A stretch of DNA of 64,000 nucleotides from Bradyrhizobium sp. sBnM-33 (GCF_032917945.1 NZ_CP136624.1:3596001-3660000); one strand, 5' to 3'. Numbered from the stretch's first letter, positions 36,679 through 46,428 are shown. The notes: a model not told the origin generated them from the letters alone. Program-made: numbers and translations.

Positions 36679-38004
36679 TTAGAAATCCGCGACTTTGCCC
36701 CATGCCGATGCCGAGAACCGCCCCGGGCGATACGGCTCTGGATCAAACATAGGCTTCGCCCCGGTGACGAGGTCGGCGACCAGGTGACCGGCTCCCGGAC
36801 CGATGCCGAAGCCGTGCCCGGAAAAGCCGGCGGCCAGAATGAGGCCGGGCACCTTCTCCAACTCTCCTATGCCGGGCACACCGTCCGGGGTGCTGTCGAT
36901 ATAGCCAGCCCAGGCTGCTGCGATCTTTGTCTTGCGCAGTTCGGGTATGAGTTCGATTGCCCGGCGGTGGGTCAGTTTCACCGCAGCCGGATCGGGCGTT
37001 GGATCGAGAATGCGCATGTGTTCCATCGGGGTCGGCCCATCGATCCTCCAGCGCTTCAACGTCTCGTGGCCGGAACGAATTCCTTCGAGGCCGCCCGGGA
37101 GGAGGCTGTGCCAACGTTTCAAGAACATCGGCAGAAATTGCGGAGCGAAACGCAACTGCTGCGGGGTGACGTCCACGCGCCCACGTCCGCTGATCGCCAG
37201 AGTGTAGCCGCCATCGCTCCGGCGGGTGAGGGAGATGCTGGCGGTATGCAGGGCATCCGGCAGATCTTTGGCACCGGGAGAGACGGCCAGGATCGAAGAA
37301 CGGATCGAGGCTTGGGGGAAACGGATGCCGACCTGACGGCAGAAGGACGACGCCCATGCGCCCCCGGCAAGCACAGCGACCTTCGTCTTGATCGTTCCGC
37401 GCTCCGTGACAACGGCGCTCAATCGCCCGGCTTCCAATTCGATGCCCCGCGCGGCACAATTCTGATGAACCGTTCCGCCCAGCTTCAGGATCGCGGAAGC
37501 CACGGCCGGCGCGGCTTTGCCCGGATCGGCTGTCCCATCGGTGGGCGAAAAGACGCCACCCTTCCAGGCGCGTCCGGTTGCACGACCGCGCCCCGTCGCT
37601 CCGGCACTGTCCAGCACATGGGTCGTCACGCCGACCGTTCTGGCAAAATCGCACCAGCGCGCCCAGCGGACAAGCTCGGCCTCGTCATTGCTCAGGTACA
37701 AGAGACCGCAGCGGCGAAAGCCAGTATCTTCACCGCTCTCGGCGGCAAACTGCTCCCAGAGGTCGAGGCTCTTCATCGCCATCGGCAGTTCGCGGGCATC
37801 CCGGTTCTGCTGCCGGCACCAGCCCCAGTTGCGGCTCGACTGCTCCGCGCCGACCCTTCCCTTCTCTACCAGGGCGATCCGGAGGCCCCGCTTCGCAAGG
37901 TAATAGGCGGCAAACACGCCGACGATGCCGCCGCCAATCACCACCGCGTCGGCGGACGCGGGCAATTCGGGGGAGCTTTCGATGTGATGCAGCGGCGCGG
38001 GCAT
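36679..38004 (-). CDS. FAD-dependent D-amino-acid dehydrogenase/oxidase-type enzyme (DAO family)
   Basis: 441 residues. The dinucleotide motif is VVIGGGIVGVFAAYYLAKRG (G24-x-G26-x-x-G29), followed by QSSRNWGWCRQQ, the FAD-contacting segment in DadA-like proteins, and the closing GIGELEKVPGLILAAGFSGH. It should oxidise an amine or D-amino acid to an imine. No signal peptide, so cytoplasmic or inner-face bound. It is divergent from the Lrp-type regulator at 38221 with about 215 bp between, so it is a likely Lrp target and the left boundary of the catabolic cluster. Confidence 0.88.
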   Translation of the reverse strand: MPAPLHHIESSPELPASADAVVIGGGIVGVFAAYYLAKRGLRIALVEKGRVGAEQSSRNWGWCRQQNRDARELPMAMKSLDLWEQFAAESGEDTGFRRCGLLYLSNDEAELVRWARWCDFARTVGVTTHVLDSAGATGRGRATGRAWKGGVFSPTDGTADPGKAAPAVASAILKLGGTVHQNCAARGIELEAGRLSAVVTERGTIKTKVAVLAGGAWASSFCRQVGIRFPQASIRSSILAVSPGAKDLPDALHTASISLTRRSDGGYTLAISGRGRVDVTPQQLRFAPQFLPMFLKRWHSLLPGGLEGIRSGHETLKRWRIDGPTPMEHMRILDPTPDPAAVKLTHRRAIELIPELRKTKIAAAWAGYIDSTPDGVPGIGELEKVPGLILAAGFSGHGFGIGPGAGHLVADLVTGAKPMFDPEPYRPGRFSASAWGKVADF

Positions 38005-38220
38005 GGGTGTCTCCGACTGCCCTCAGTCTAGCGGCTTACTGAACACAAGCGCTGCCGGAAATCGCCACGTAACCGAACAATATTCTGCGGAGGACGGCAG
38101 GTGCAATGTATCCTGCTTTGCAGCGAGTTCTGCCGGCAATAGGCATTGCCGGGGAATGTGGTAAGATCGAGCGCAGCATATAATGCCGTAGCAGCGGCCA
38201 GCTTGAGAATCGACACAGCC

Positions 38221-38700
38221 GTGACGAAACTGGATCGGATCGACATCAAGATCCTGAACGAACTCCAGAAGAATGGACGCATCTCCAATGTGGAGCTTGC
38301 GGAATTGGTCAATCTGTCTCCGAGTCCATGTCTCATGCGTGTGAAGAAGTTGCAGGCAGAAGGCTATATTCAAGGCTACTCGGCTCAGATCGACGTCGGC
38401 AAGCTTGGGCAAACCTTAACCGTCTTCACCGAGATCACCTTGAGAAATCATCGCCAGACGGATTTTGCACGCTTCCTCTCGGTGGTCGAGAAGACCGACC
38501 AGATCATAGAATGTCATCTCGTCTCCGGTGGGTACGACTATCTCCTGAAGTTCGTGACTGCCGGTATCGAGGAATATCAGACCATCATGGAGCGGTTGAC
38601 TGACATGGATATCGGTATCGACAAGTATTTCAGCTTTGTCGTGCTGAAGTCGCCAATCGTAAAGGCTCACATGCCGCTGACCAGCCTGTTTCGCGTTTAG
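38221..38700 (+). CDS. Lrp/AsnC-family regulator
   Basis: About 159 residues from the GTG at 38221 (TKLDRIDIKILNELQKNGRI); earlier in-frame starts at 38146 or the TTG at 38203 would add a non-family extension. The N-terminal helix-turn-helix (NVELAELVNLSPSPCLMRVK) is followed by the RAM ligand domain (FARFLSVVEKTDQIIECHLV, then GGYDYLLKFVT). Lrp proteins sense amino acids. It is the only regulator in the catabolic cluster. Its stop overlaps the stop of the convergent ABC ATPase gene. Confidence 0.9.
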   Translation: MTKLDRIDIKILNELQKNGRISNVELAELVNLSPSPCLMRVKKLQAEGYIQGYSAQIDVGKLGQTLTVFTEITLRNHRQTDFARFLSVVEKTDQIIECHLVSGGYDYLLKFVTAGIEEYQTIMERLTDMDIGIDKYFSFVVLKSPIVKAHMPLTSLFRV

Positions 38701-40385
38701 TTGGCGAACGCTTGCCGCCGTTCAAAGGAAGCAATACGAGCGGACGAGGGATCCTGCTCGAGGCTGTCGAGCCAGTCCGGATCCAGCTTCGGTACCGACG
38801 AGAACAGCAGTTGCGAGTACGGATGCTTTGCCGCCTTGATTTCCGACGGCAATAGCTGCTCGACCTTCATTCCGCCGTACATCACGATGATCTCGTCGCA
38901 GATGGCCTTCACCACGGACAGGTCATGGCTGATGAAAATGTAGGAGATCCCGAGTTCGCGCTGCAGCTCTTTCAACAAATCGATGACCGCTGCCGCGACC
39001 ACGGTGTCGAGTGCCGAGGTGATCTCGTCGCACAGGATCAGCTTTGGATCGGCGGCGAGCGCTCGAGCGAAATTCACGCGCTGTTTCTGTCCGCCGGACA
39101 ACTCCGACGGTCGACGGCTGCGAACGGTGCGAGGCAGCTTCACCATGTCGAGCAACTCATCGATGCGAGTACTGCGCGCCCGGCCGTCCATGCGATGGTA
39201 GAACGCCATCGGGCGGCCCAGTATGTCTTCGACCAGCTTTGCCGGATTGAGCGCCGTATCGGCGTGCTGGAAGACGATCTGAATTTCCCGCAACTGATCG
39301 TGGCTGCGATCTCGCACTGAGCGACCGAGTTCCCGGCCATCGAAGGTCATGTGGCCTGCGGCTGCGGGCAGGACGCCGGCAATCGTGCGCGCCAGAGTGG
39401 ATTTGCCAGAGCCGGATTCGCCGATGATGCCGAGATTGCGGCCCTTCTCCAATATGAGGCTGATACCCTCGACAGCTCGCACAAGTGGCAGCCCATCTGA
39501 CTGAATCGGACCGTACCCGGCACTGATGTCCTTGAACTCGAGGAGCGGCTTCATCTCGTCAGGCTGCTCTTCCAGCACTTCCCGCGGGCGCGGCTCGAAC
39601 GCGGCGAGAAGCTCGCGGGTATAGGGATGTTTGGCTGCGGAGAGAATTTCAGCGGTCGAGCCGGTCTCCTGCACCTCGCCGCCCTTCAGGACTACAATTC
39701 GGTCGGCGATCTGCGAGACGACGGCAAGATCGTGCGAGACGTAGACGCCCGCAATGCCGGTCGCGCGCATGACCGATTTGAAAGCGCGCAGGACTTCAAT
39801 CTGGGTGGTTACGTCCAGGGCCGTGGTCGGCTCATCGAAGATGACGAGCTTGGGATCGCTTATCAGCGCCATCGCGGCTGCAAGCCGCTGCAACTGACCG
39901 CCGGAGACCTGATGCGGGTAGTGTTGGCCAATGGTCTCGGGGTTCGGCAAAGACAGCGCTTTGAACAGTTCGATGGCGCGTCGGCGCGCTTTTTCGGCCG
40001 GCATGAGACTATGGATGCGGGTAACCTCGATGACTTGATCGATGATTTTTGCCGATGGATTGAAGGCGGCGGCCGCACTTTGCGGAATATAGGCGATATC
40101 GGCGCCGCGCATTCCGGCCCGTTCCTTCTCGGAAAGTGACGCCATGTCTTTGCCGTTCACGAGAACCTGCCCACGGGAGATGCGGCATCCCGGGCGGCAA
40201 TAGCCCATCAGCGTGAGGGCAATCGTCGTTTTTCCCGAGCCGCTCTCGCCGATCAGGGCGACGATTTCGCCTTCGCCCACCTCCAGGGTAACGCGCTTGA
40301 TGATTTCCACCTTGCGGCCTGAATCGGTCGTCGCCTCAACCTCAAGGTCACGAATTTCGACCAGGTTGGACAATTTGGCCATCAT
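38697..40385 (-). CDS. Fused double ABC ATPase of a dipeptide-type importer (DppD-DppF fusion)
   Basis: 562 residues with two complete ATPase halves in one chain. The first has Walker A GESGSGKTT, signature VSGGQLQRL, Walker [12 protein letters not shown]; the second has GESGSGKST, LSGGQKQRV and LILCDEITSALD. Note the second Walker B ends DEI rather than DEP. Such fusions occur in glutathione (GsiA), peptide and opine importers. It overlaps the permease gene by four bases. Read last in the four-gene importer operon 43875 to 38697. Confidence 0.9.
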   Translation of the reverse strand: MMAKLSNLVEIRDLEVEATTDSGRKVEIIKRVTLEVGEGEIVALIGESGSGKTTIALTLMGYCRPGCRISRGQVLVNGKDMASLSEKERAGMRGADIAYIPQSAAAAFNPSAKIIDQVIEVTRIHSLMPAEKARRRAIELFKALSLPNPETIGQHYPHQVSGGQLQRLAAAMALISDPKLVIFDEPTTALDVTTQIEVLRAFKSVMRATGIAGVYVSHDLAVVSQIADRIVVLKGGEVQETGSTAEILSAAKHPYTRELLAAFEPRPREVLEEQPDEMKPLLEFKDISAGYGPIQSDGLPLVRAVEGISLILEKGRNLGIIGESGSGKSTLARTIAGVLPAAAGHMTFDGRELGRSVRDRSHDQLREIQIVFQHADTALNPAKLVEDILGRPMAFYHRMDGRARSTRIDELLDMVKLPRTVRSRRPSELSGGQKQRVNFARALAADPKLILCDEITSALDTVVAAAVIDLLKELQRELGISYIFISHDLSVVKAICDEIIVMYGGMKVEQLLPSEIKAAKHPYSQLLFSSVPKLDPDWLDSLEQDPSSARIASFERRQAFAN

Positions 40386-41233
40386 ACGCTCCTGTCTCTG
40401 ATCTTCTTCGGCAGGTTGTCGATCAGTAGATTGACGCTGATCGTAAGGCTGGCGATGGCCAGTGAGGGAACGATCACGGCAGGAGCACCGAACGGCAGTC
40501 CACCGATATTCTCACGCACCAGCGCCCCCCAGTCGGCTTGGGGCGGCTGCAATCCCAGTCCCAAGAAGGAGAGACCCGACAGAAGCAGCACTATGAACAC
40601 GAACCGCAAGCCCAGATCGGCCAGTATCGGCCGAATGATATTAGGCAGGATTTCCGAGCCGATCAGATAGAGGGTGCCTTCACCTCGAATGCGAGCGACC
40701 GTCATGAAATCCATCGTATTGATGTTGACGGCGAGCGCGCGCGAGAAACGGTACGCTCCCGGGATATAGATGACGGCAAGCGTGACGATCAGGACGGGCA
40801 CGGACGAGCCGACCGCGGCGACAACCAGCAGACCGAATAGCTTGCTCGGTATCGAACTCAAGGCATCCAGAAAGCGACTCAAGGCAGCGTCCAACCAGCC
40901 GCCGGAAACGGCGGCGGTCATTCCAAGAACCACGCCCGTGAAGCAGGAGATGGATACGGCTGCAAGGGAAATGCCGATGGTATAGCGCGCGCCCATGAGA
41001 ATGCGCGAAAGCATATCGCGCCCCAGGTAGTCGGACCCAAGCCACATGGTGTCGCTGATCGGACCGAAATATTCGACGTCGATGATTTCTCCCACCGGGT
41101 GGGGTATGATGTTCGGCGCAAGGATCGCTACCAGGGCCCAAGCCAGAATGACGGCAGACGACGCGATGCCGACGAGATTGAACCTGTAGCCGAAATGCGT
41201 TCTGACTTGCTCATGTACGGTATGTGCCGTCAT
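40382..41233 (-). CDS. Dipeptide-type ABC permease (DppC-like)
   Basis: 283 residues with an N-terminal helix and a DppC domain: PISDTMWLGSDYLGRDMLSR, then helices, and the EAA-like loop DFMTVARIRGEGTLYLIGSE, closing SGLSFLGLGLQPPQADWG. Partner of the DppB-like permease; the four-base overlaps on both sides show coupled translation. Confidence 0.9.
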   Translation of the reverse strand: MTAHTVHEQVRTHFGYRFNLVGIASSAVILAWALVAILAPNIIPHPVGEIIDVEYFGPISDTMWLGSDYLGRDMLSRILMGARYTIGISLAAVSISCFTGVVLGMTAAVSGGWLDAALSRFLDALSSIPSKLFGLLVVAAVGSSVPVLIVTLAVIYIPGAYRFSRALAVNINTMDFMTVARIRGEGTLYLIGSEILPNIIRPILADLGLRFVFIVLLLSGLSFLGLGLQPPQADWGALVRENIGGLPFGAPAVIVPSLAIASLTISVNLLIDNLPKKIRDRSV

Positions 41234-42180
41234 CGGATCCTCGGATTTGACAGGATCGCGACAATGTCCGCCGCCGTGGTCAACAGCAGATAGCCAAGGC
41301 AGAAGATCATTGCGCAGGTCTGGATCAGCGGAAGGTCGCGGGTCGCGACCGCGTCAACCATCAGTTTTGCGATGCCCGGATAGTTGAAGATCGTCTCAAC
41401 GATTATCACGCCGCCGATGAGGTATGACAGCGACAGCGCCACCGCATTGGCGATTGGGCCAAGCGCGTTCGGAAGGGCATGCTTGAGCACCATGCGCCCA
41501 CGCGACGCGCCCTTGAGAAGCGCCATCTCGACATAGGGCGTGTCGAGAGTCTCAATAACGGCAGCGCGCGTCATCCGGATCATTTGCGCCGACACCCCGA
41601 AAGTAAGTGTGATGACCGGCATGGAATAGATTTTCAGAGTATCGGCGAACGAATGCGCGTCGTTTGCGAAGGAGAGGGCGGGAAGCCATTTCAGGTACAC
41701 GGCGAAGAAGAGCACGGCGCAAGTCGCCACCATGAACTCCGGGACGGAAATGATCCCGATCAGGAGCACCGTTACAACGCGGTCGTATAGCGAACCGCGC
41801 AACACGGCGCTGGTGATGCCAAGTGTCAAAGAAATGGGCACAGCGAGCAGCGCCGTGATGCCGGCAAGTTTCATCGTGTTGACGAAACGATCACCGATCA
41901 GCGCCACAACCGGCATGCTGTTGGCATAGGACGTGCCGAATTCACCGCGGAGAAAGTCAAGCAACCAATGGATAAAACGAAGGACCGCCGGCTCATCCAG
42001 ATGCATGGCCCGCCGCAGCCCCTCGGCCGCTTCCGGTGTGGCGGCTTGTCCGAGCAGGATTGACGCGGTGTCGCCGGGCAGCAGGTTGGTTGCAAAGAAC
42101 ACCGCAAAGGAGACAATCAGCAATGTGATCATCGCCACGAAGAGCCTGCTCAGGATGAGATCGAGAACCCTGATATTCAT
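41230..42180 (-). CDS. Dipeptide-type ABC permease (DppB-like)
   Basis: 316 residues, starting with the typical LSRLFVAMITLLIVSFAVFF helix and FATNLLPGDTASILLG. The coupling loop is TPYVEMALLKGASRGRMVLK and the closing motif VIIVETIFNYPGIAKLMVDA. It is separated from the receptor gene by 84 bp that contain a hairpin. Confidence 0.9.
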   Translation of the reverse strand: MNIRVLDLILSRLFVAMITLLIVSFAVFFATNLLPGDTASILLGQAATPEAAEGLRRAMHLDEPAVLRFIHWLLDFLRGEFGTSYANSMPVVALIGDRFVNTMKLAGITALLAVPISLTLGITSAVLRGSLYDRVVTVLLIGIISVPEFMVATCAVLFFAVYLKWLPALSFANDAHSFADTLKIYSMPVITLTFGVSAQMIRMTRAAVIETLDTPYVEMALLKGASRGRMVLKHALPNALGPIANAVALSLSYLIGGVIIVETIFNYPGIAKLMVDAVATRDLPLIQTCAMIFCLGYLLLTTAADIVAILSNPRIR

Positions 42181-42229
42181 GCAAGCGCTCCCTAGAGCCC
42201 TTTGATAGATGGATATGCTACAACGACAA

Positions 42230-42252
42230 CCGGGAGCGGATTTCGCTCCGGG
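42230..42252 (-). terminator. Intercistronic hairpin between receptor and permease
   Basis: CCGGGAGCG and CGCTCCGGG pair over nine positions with one mismatch around a 5-base loop. It stands in the same place as the hairpin in the other peptide importer (18835-18867), between receptor stop and permease start, and has no T-run. Confidence 0.55.
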
Positions 42253-42264
42253 CTGCCGATGCTG

Positions 42265-43875
42265 TCATGCCGCGAACCAGACGTGCTCGGCCATTGAATA
42301 GCCCATCATGCCGCCGAGTGGATTTATGTCCATGCCCTTGAGTTTGGCGGTCACGGCGTCGACGCCCGAGATGTAAGCAGGAATGATCGTTCCCGCCTCC
42401 TCGGCAATCATGGCCTGCAACTGGCCGTAGATGTCCTTGCGCTTGGTCTGGTAAAGCATTCCACGGGCTTCGACCAGCATGGCATCGAACTTTTCCGACC
42501 TGTAGCGGCTTTCATTCCACGGCGCCTGCGAGGCGTACAACAACGAGAACAAGATGTCCGGCGTCGGTCGATAGTTGATGTTGCCGAAGTGAATTGGCGC
42601 CTTGAGCCAGTAGTTGTTCCAATAGCCGTCCGAGGGGACACGCTGGACGTCCAATTTCAAGCCGATCGCGGCGGCGTTGGCCTGAAGCAGCATAGCCATA
42701 TCGATCGACGAGCCCGCCGCCTCGGAGGCGACCACCGGAATGGACTGCCCAAGAACGTCGGCCTTCTTGAAGTAAAACTTCGCCTGGTCGGGATCAAACG
42801 GCTTCGGCCGCAGATCGTTGTTGCGATATATGTTGCCGGGAAAGACCGGTTGGTCATTGCCGATGTCGCCGTAGCCCCGCAACGCCGATTTGAGAATCTG
42901 GTCGCGATTGACAAGATGCTTCATGCCGGTCACGAAGTCCTTGTTCTGCCCGGGCGCCATATCGAGGCGCATATTGAGATTTGTGTAGTGGTTCGAGCTC
43001 GATTTGGAGAGCACGAAGCCGGGCCGGCTTTCGACAAGCCGGACGGACCGGGGATTGATCGCGCCGGCGACATGGATGTCCCCCGAAAGCAGGGCATTGA
43101 CGCGGGCATTGTCTTCGTTGATGGCGAAGAATTCGAAAGTGTCCACGTGCGGGCCGCCGGCCTTCCAGTAGTTGCGGTTCTTGCGCATGACGGAGCGGAC
43201 GCCGGGCTTGAAGCTTTCGAGAACGAAGGCGCCGGTGCCATTGCCCTTCGAGAAGTCGGTCGTGCCGTCAACGACGATCATGAAATGGTGCAGCGCCAGG
43301 ATCGTCGGCAGGTCGGCGTTGGGGGCGGCGAGTGTGATTTCGACGGTGAGATCGTCGATGGCCTTGAGATCGGATATCTGCTTGGCGATGGCGTTGACCT
43401 TTGATCCGATATTGGGGTCGAGATGGCGTTTCAGCGAAAAGATCACGTCCGCGGACGTGAGCGACTTTCCGTCGTGAAAGACAACGCCCTTTCGGAGCTT
43501 GACGGTCCAGGTTTTGGCGTCGGCGCTATCAATGCGCTCCGCCAATTCCATTTGCGTCTGACCGGATTTGTCGAGGACGGAGAGGCGGTTATAAAGGGCG
43601 CAGCAGCGCGAATAATCCGTCGAGTTCGACGCTTTGGCCGGATCGAGGGTGTCCGCCGTCGACGAAGTAAAGCCCGCTACCTTCAGATGCCCTCCGGCCA
43701 CCGGCGTTGCCGCGACCGCATCCGAGGCGCGCCCGAGCATGACGGTGCCGGCCGACATTGCCATGCCACCCGCCAACAACATGTGAAGGAGTTCGCGACG
43801 TGTCGCGCCGCGACGAACAGCATTTTCCAGCATCGCGTCATCGGAATTGGCCCAATTGGTGATCTTGCTGTTCAT
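42265..43875 (-). CDS. Dipeptide-type ABC binding protein, probable Tat substrate
   Basis: 536 residues. The long N-terminal segment has twin arginines before a hydrophobic stretch (GATRRELLHMLLAGGMAMSA) and ends AVAATPVAGG, so export by Tat is likely. The receptor body follows cluster C proteins: TLDPAKASNSTDYSRCCALY, then KGVVFHDGKSLTSADVIFSL. The ligand may be a peptide, amine conjugate or opine. First gene of the importer operon; the aminotransferase gene upstream on the same strand ends 325 bp earlier. Confidence 0.9.
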   Translation of the reverse strand: MNSKITNWANSDDAMLENAVRRGATRRELLHMLLAGGMAMSAGTVMLGRASDAVAATPVAGGHLKVAGFTSSTADTLDPAKASNSTDYSRCCALYNRLSVLDKSGQTQMELAERIDSADAKTWTVKLRKGVVFHDGKSLTSADVIFSLKRHLDPNIGSKVNAIAKQISDLKAIDDLTVEITLAAPNADLPTILALHHFMIVVDGTTDFSKGNGTGAFVLESFKPGVRSVMRKNRNYWKAGGPHVDTFEFFAINEDNARVNALLSGDIHVAGAINPRSVRLVESRPGFVLSKSSSNHYTNLNMRLDMAPGQNKDFVTGMKHLVNRDQILKSALRGYGDIGNDQPVFPGNIYRNNDLRPKPFDPDQAKFYFKKADVLGQSIPVVASEAAGSSIDMAMLLQANAAAIGLKLDVQRVPSDGYWNNYWLKAPIHFGNINYRPTPDILFSLLYASQAPWNESRYRSEKFDAMLVEARGMLYQTKRKDIYGQLQAMIAEEAGTIIPAYISGVDAVTAKLKGMDINPLGGMMGYSMAEHVWFAA

Positions 43876-44200
43876 GTGTCATTCCCCTGTTGGTCGGTGC
43901 GGGCGGTTGTGCGTCTTCAGTGCGCACTTAGGCTCGGGTGTTGGTTCAGGTTGAGGTTCAGAAAGCGTCTCCACGGCTCGTGGGTATGCAGGCTAGCGGC
44001 CGAACAATATCTGCTTCGATCGTCACAGCGGATCGTGAGAAGTCCGAACTTCGTGCAAGTTTGGGCCTCGCTTATGATCCAGTTTCCCATCTCCGCGGCT
44101 CCTATTTCTCTCAAATGTTATCGGCGCGCCCGCACAAAATTCTGAATTTCACGCTTGCACGGCATTTCGAGAATTGCCGTGCCGCTCCTGCGGGTGGCCC
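43876..44200 (-). other. Intergenic with a hairpin after the aminotransferase
   Basis: GCACGGCA at 44157-44164 pairs with TGCCGTGC at 44175-44182 and lies 19 bp past the aminotransferase stop. Minus-strand sequence after it is only moderately T-rich, so it is a possible terminator. The remainder should hold the importer promoter. Confidence 0.45.
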
Positions 44201-45574
44201 TCACGGCAGCGCCCGCCGCACATCCGGATCGTCCAAGGTCTGATCGAGGGTCTTGCGCGTGCGCTCGATCATCGCGTCGATTTCGCTTTCGGTGCAGCAA
44301 AGCGGCGGGGCATAGCCGATGACGCCCTGGGCGAAGGCGCGTACGACGAGGCCGTTCTCCCAGGCGCGGTCAAATATCCGCCTCGACGGATCGGCGGCTG
44401 CCGGCAGAGGGATTTTTTTCTCCTTGTCTACCACGAGTTCGATGGCCGCGAGCATGCCGCGGCCACGCACGTCGCCGACCAAAGGATGATCGCGCAGGCT
44501 TTTGAGGCCGGCCATCAGACGCCGGCCGGCCCTGACGCCGTTGTCAAGAAGCCCGTCTTCATAGAGTTTCAGGACCGCAAGCCCGACCGCCGCGCTGACC
44601 GGATGGCCGGAATAGGTCTGGCCGTGACCGACGGCAGCGTTTCCGGCGCCGTCGGCGATGACATCGTACACTTTGTCGGACATAAACACCGCACCCATGG
44701 GGGCGTAGCCCGACGTAAGGCCCTTTGCGGTCGTCATGAAATCCGGAACGATGTCGTCCTCCGAGCAGGCGAACAGCGGACCGGTTCGACCGAAGCCGGT
44801 GATGACCTCATCCGCAATAAAGAGGATGCCATGGCGACTACAGAGATCGCGCAGCGCCTTGATCCAGCCTCGCGGCGGCACGATGACGCCACCGGAGCCT
44901 TGAATCGGCTCGGCATAGAAAGCCGCGATCCGATCCGCGCCGATGGCCTCGATCTTCGCCTCGAGTGCCGCAAGCGATGACGCGATGATGGCCGTCGCAT
45001 CCTCCCCGACAGGATTGCGATAGGGATGGGGGGAGGGGATCTTGTGCTGCCAGTCGTAGGGCACGCCGAAACCGGCGTGGAAGGCGGGCAGCGCGGTCAG
45101 GCCCGCGCCGACCGTCGAGGATCCGTGGTAACCTTGTTCGATCGAAATGAACTGGTCCCGCCGCGGCTCGCCCTTGGCATGCCAGTAATACCTGATGAAG
45201 CGCACCGTGCTGTCCACGGCATCCGATCCTCCAAGCGAGAAATAGACGTGGTTGAGGTCTCCCGGCGCGCGTTGGGCGAGTTCGGCGGCCAAGCGGATCG
45301 CGGGTTCCGACCCCAGACCGAAATAGCCTGTCGCATAGGCCAGCTCCCGCATCTGCCGGGCGGCGGCCTGGACGATGCTCTCGTGACCGTAGCCGGCGTT
45401 GACACACCATAGCCCTGCGAAACCGTCGAGAAGCTGGCGGCCCGTCGCATCGGTGACGGTAGCGCCGCTTGCGGACTTCAGCACGCGGACGCCGTGCTTC
45501 TCGTGGCCGCGATATGAGGCGACCGGATGGATCAGATGGGCGCGATCGAGTTCGATCAGGGAATTGGCGAGCAT
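44201..45574 (-). CDS. Class III omega-aminotransferase
   Basis: 457 residues, PLP fold type I. Landmarks are GLWCVNAGYGHESIV (substrate pocket), SLGGSDAVDS, QGYHGSST, IADEVITGFGRTG (PLP-pyridine aspartate) and the Schiff-base lysine in TTAKGLTSGYAPMGAV. It transfers the distal amino group of omega-amino acids or amines such as GABA, beta-alanine or putrescine-type compounds to pyruvate or 2-oxoglutarate. It is 15 bp downstream of the first GNAT gene and in the same direction, so they form one unit. Confidence 0.92.
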   Translation of the reverse strand: MLANSLIELDRAHLIHPVASYRGHEKHGVRVLKSASGATVTDATGRQLLDGFAGLWCVNAGYGHESIVQAAARQMRELAYATGYFGLGSEPAIRLAAELAQRAPGDLNHVYFSLGGSDAVDSTVRFIRYYWHAKGEPRRDQFISIEQGYHGSSTVGAGLTALPAFHAGFGVPYDWQHKIPSPHPYRNPVGEDATAIIASSLAALEAKIEAIGADRIAAFYAEPIQGSGGVIVPPRGWIKALRDLCSRHGILFIADEVITGFGRTGPLFACSEDDIVPDFMTTAKGLTSGYAPMGAVFMSDKVYDVIADGAGNAAVGHGQTYSGHPVSAAVGLAVLKLYEDGLLDNGVRAGRRLMAGLKSLRDHPLVGDVRGRGMLAAIELVVDKEKKIPLPAAADPSRRIFDRAWENGLVVRAFAQGVIGYAPPLCCTESEIDAMIERTRKTLDQTLDDPDVRRALP

Positions 45575-45588
45575 GTTCTTTCTCCGGA

Positions 45589-46428
45589 TCAGCCGAGGGC
45601 CTGGCTGGCGAGGGCGAAGGTCCGCACCCGCGGATGGTCGGGCTTCTTTGACGCGTGGTTGCTCATGGCTATGCCGCCGCCGACGTGCTGGAGGCCGATC
45701 GTTTCCAGCCAGTCAGCCAAGCCGCTGTCGCTATCCGTATCGATGCGAAGGAAGGCTCCCGTGCGGGATGCCGCGAAGAATGCAATGAGTGCCTTGGCTT
45801 CATCTGCGTTGGTGGCGACGATCGGTCCGATGACCTCTCCGCGACCGAAGGCGCGTAGCGCGGCATAACCGGTGACCACGCCGTCGCGGCGGATCATCGC
45901 GAATTTCCCGGCACTGGCCAGGTGATCGATGAGCGCACTGCGATCGGCGCCGAATGCTTCGCGGTCTAGTCTCTTTATAGCTGCGATCTCATCGCCGGTG
46001 GCGAGCACGACACCTCGCGATGGAGCCACAAGTCGCGCCTCGCCCTGGTGTTGCCGGATCGTGCCGCACTCGGCAAAGCCGAGCTTTTTGTAGAGGGGCA
46101 GTCCCTCCGCAGTCGCAACCAGCCTCAACGGCCGGCCGCCGGCGAACGCAAAAGCACGCTCCATGAGCTTGCGCCCCAGGCCGTGGCCACGCATCGCCTC
46201 ATCGACGATCACCATGTTTATCGCCGCGCAGTCCTGCCCATAGCGCGTCAGCAGTATGGTGCCGACTACACGGCCGTTGACGTCGAGCACGACCGTACCG
46301 TCGCTGAGCTCAAGCATCATCTGCCAGTCTTCGCGCCGGTGCGGCCAACTGGCTTGCTGCGACAGGCTCACTGCGCCGTCTATGTGTTCCGGGCCGAACA
46401 TCACCAGATCGATTTCGTCCGTCCTCAT
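45589..46428 (-). CDS. Two-domain GNAT acetyltransferase, paralogue 1
   Basis: 279 residues. The N-terminal GNAT domain shows the acetyl-CoA loop R-G-H-G-L-G in VDEAMRGHGLGRKLM and the ATAEGLPLYKKLGF segment; the C-terminal domain (from about residue 150) resembles Acetyltransf_18 with REAFGADRSALIDHL, GRGEVIGPIVATNADEA and a RTFALASQALG end. Two relatives with the same order lie at 53899 and 57164. It is upstream of the aminotransferase. N-acetylation of an amine or amino acid is the likely reaction. Confidence 0.88.
   Translation of the reverse strand: MRTDEIDLVMFGPEHIDGAVSLSQQASWPHRREDWQMMLELSDGTVVLDVNGRVVGTILLTRYGQDCAAINMVIVDEAMRGHGLGRKLMERAFAFAGGRPLRLVATAEGLPLYKKLGFAECGTIRQHQGEARLVAPSRGVVLATGDEIAAIKRLDREAFGADRSALIDHLASAGKFAMIRRDGVVTGYAALRAFGRGEVIGPIVATNADEAKALIAFFAASRTGAFLRIDTDSDSGLADWLETIGLQHVGGGIAMSNHASKKPDHPRVRTFALASQALG

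Noticed and set aside
36391-38031. 546-codon plus-strand open frame
   Set aside because: It lies antisense to the DAO-family gene 36679-38004, whose protein has clear family motifs; the plus frame has none and is a high-GC shadow. Only its first part holds a possible kinase H-box scrap.
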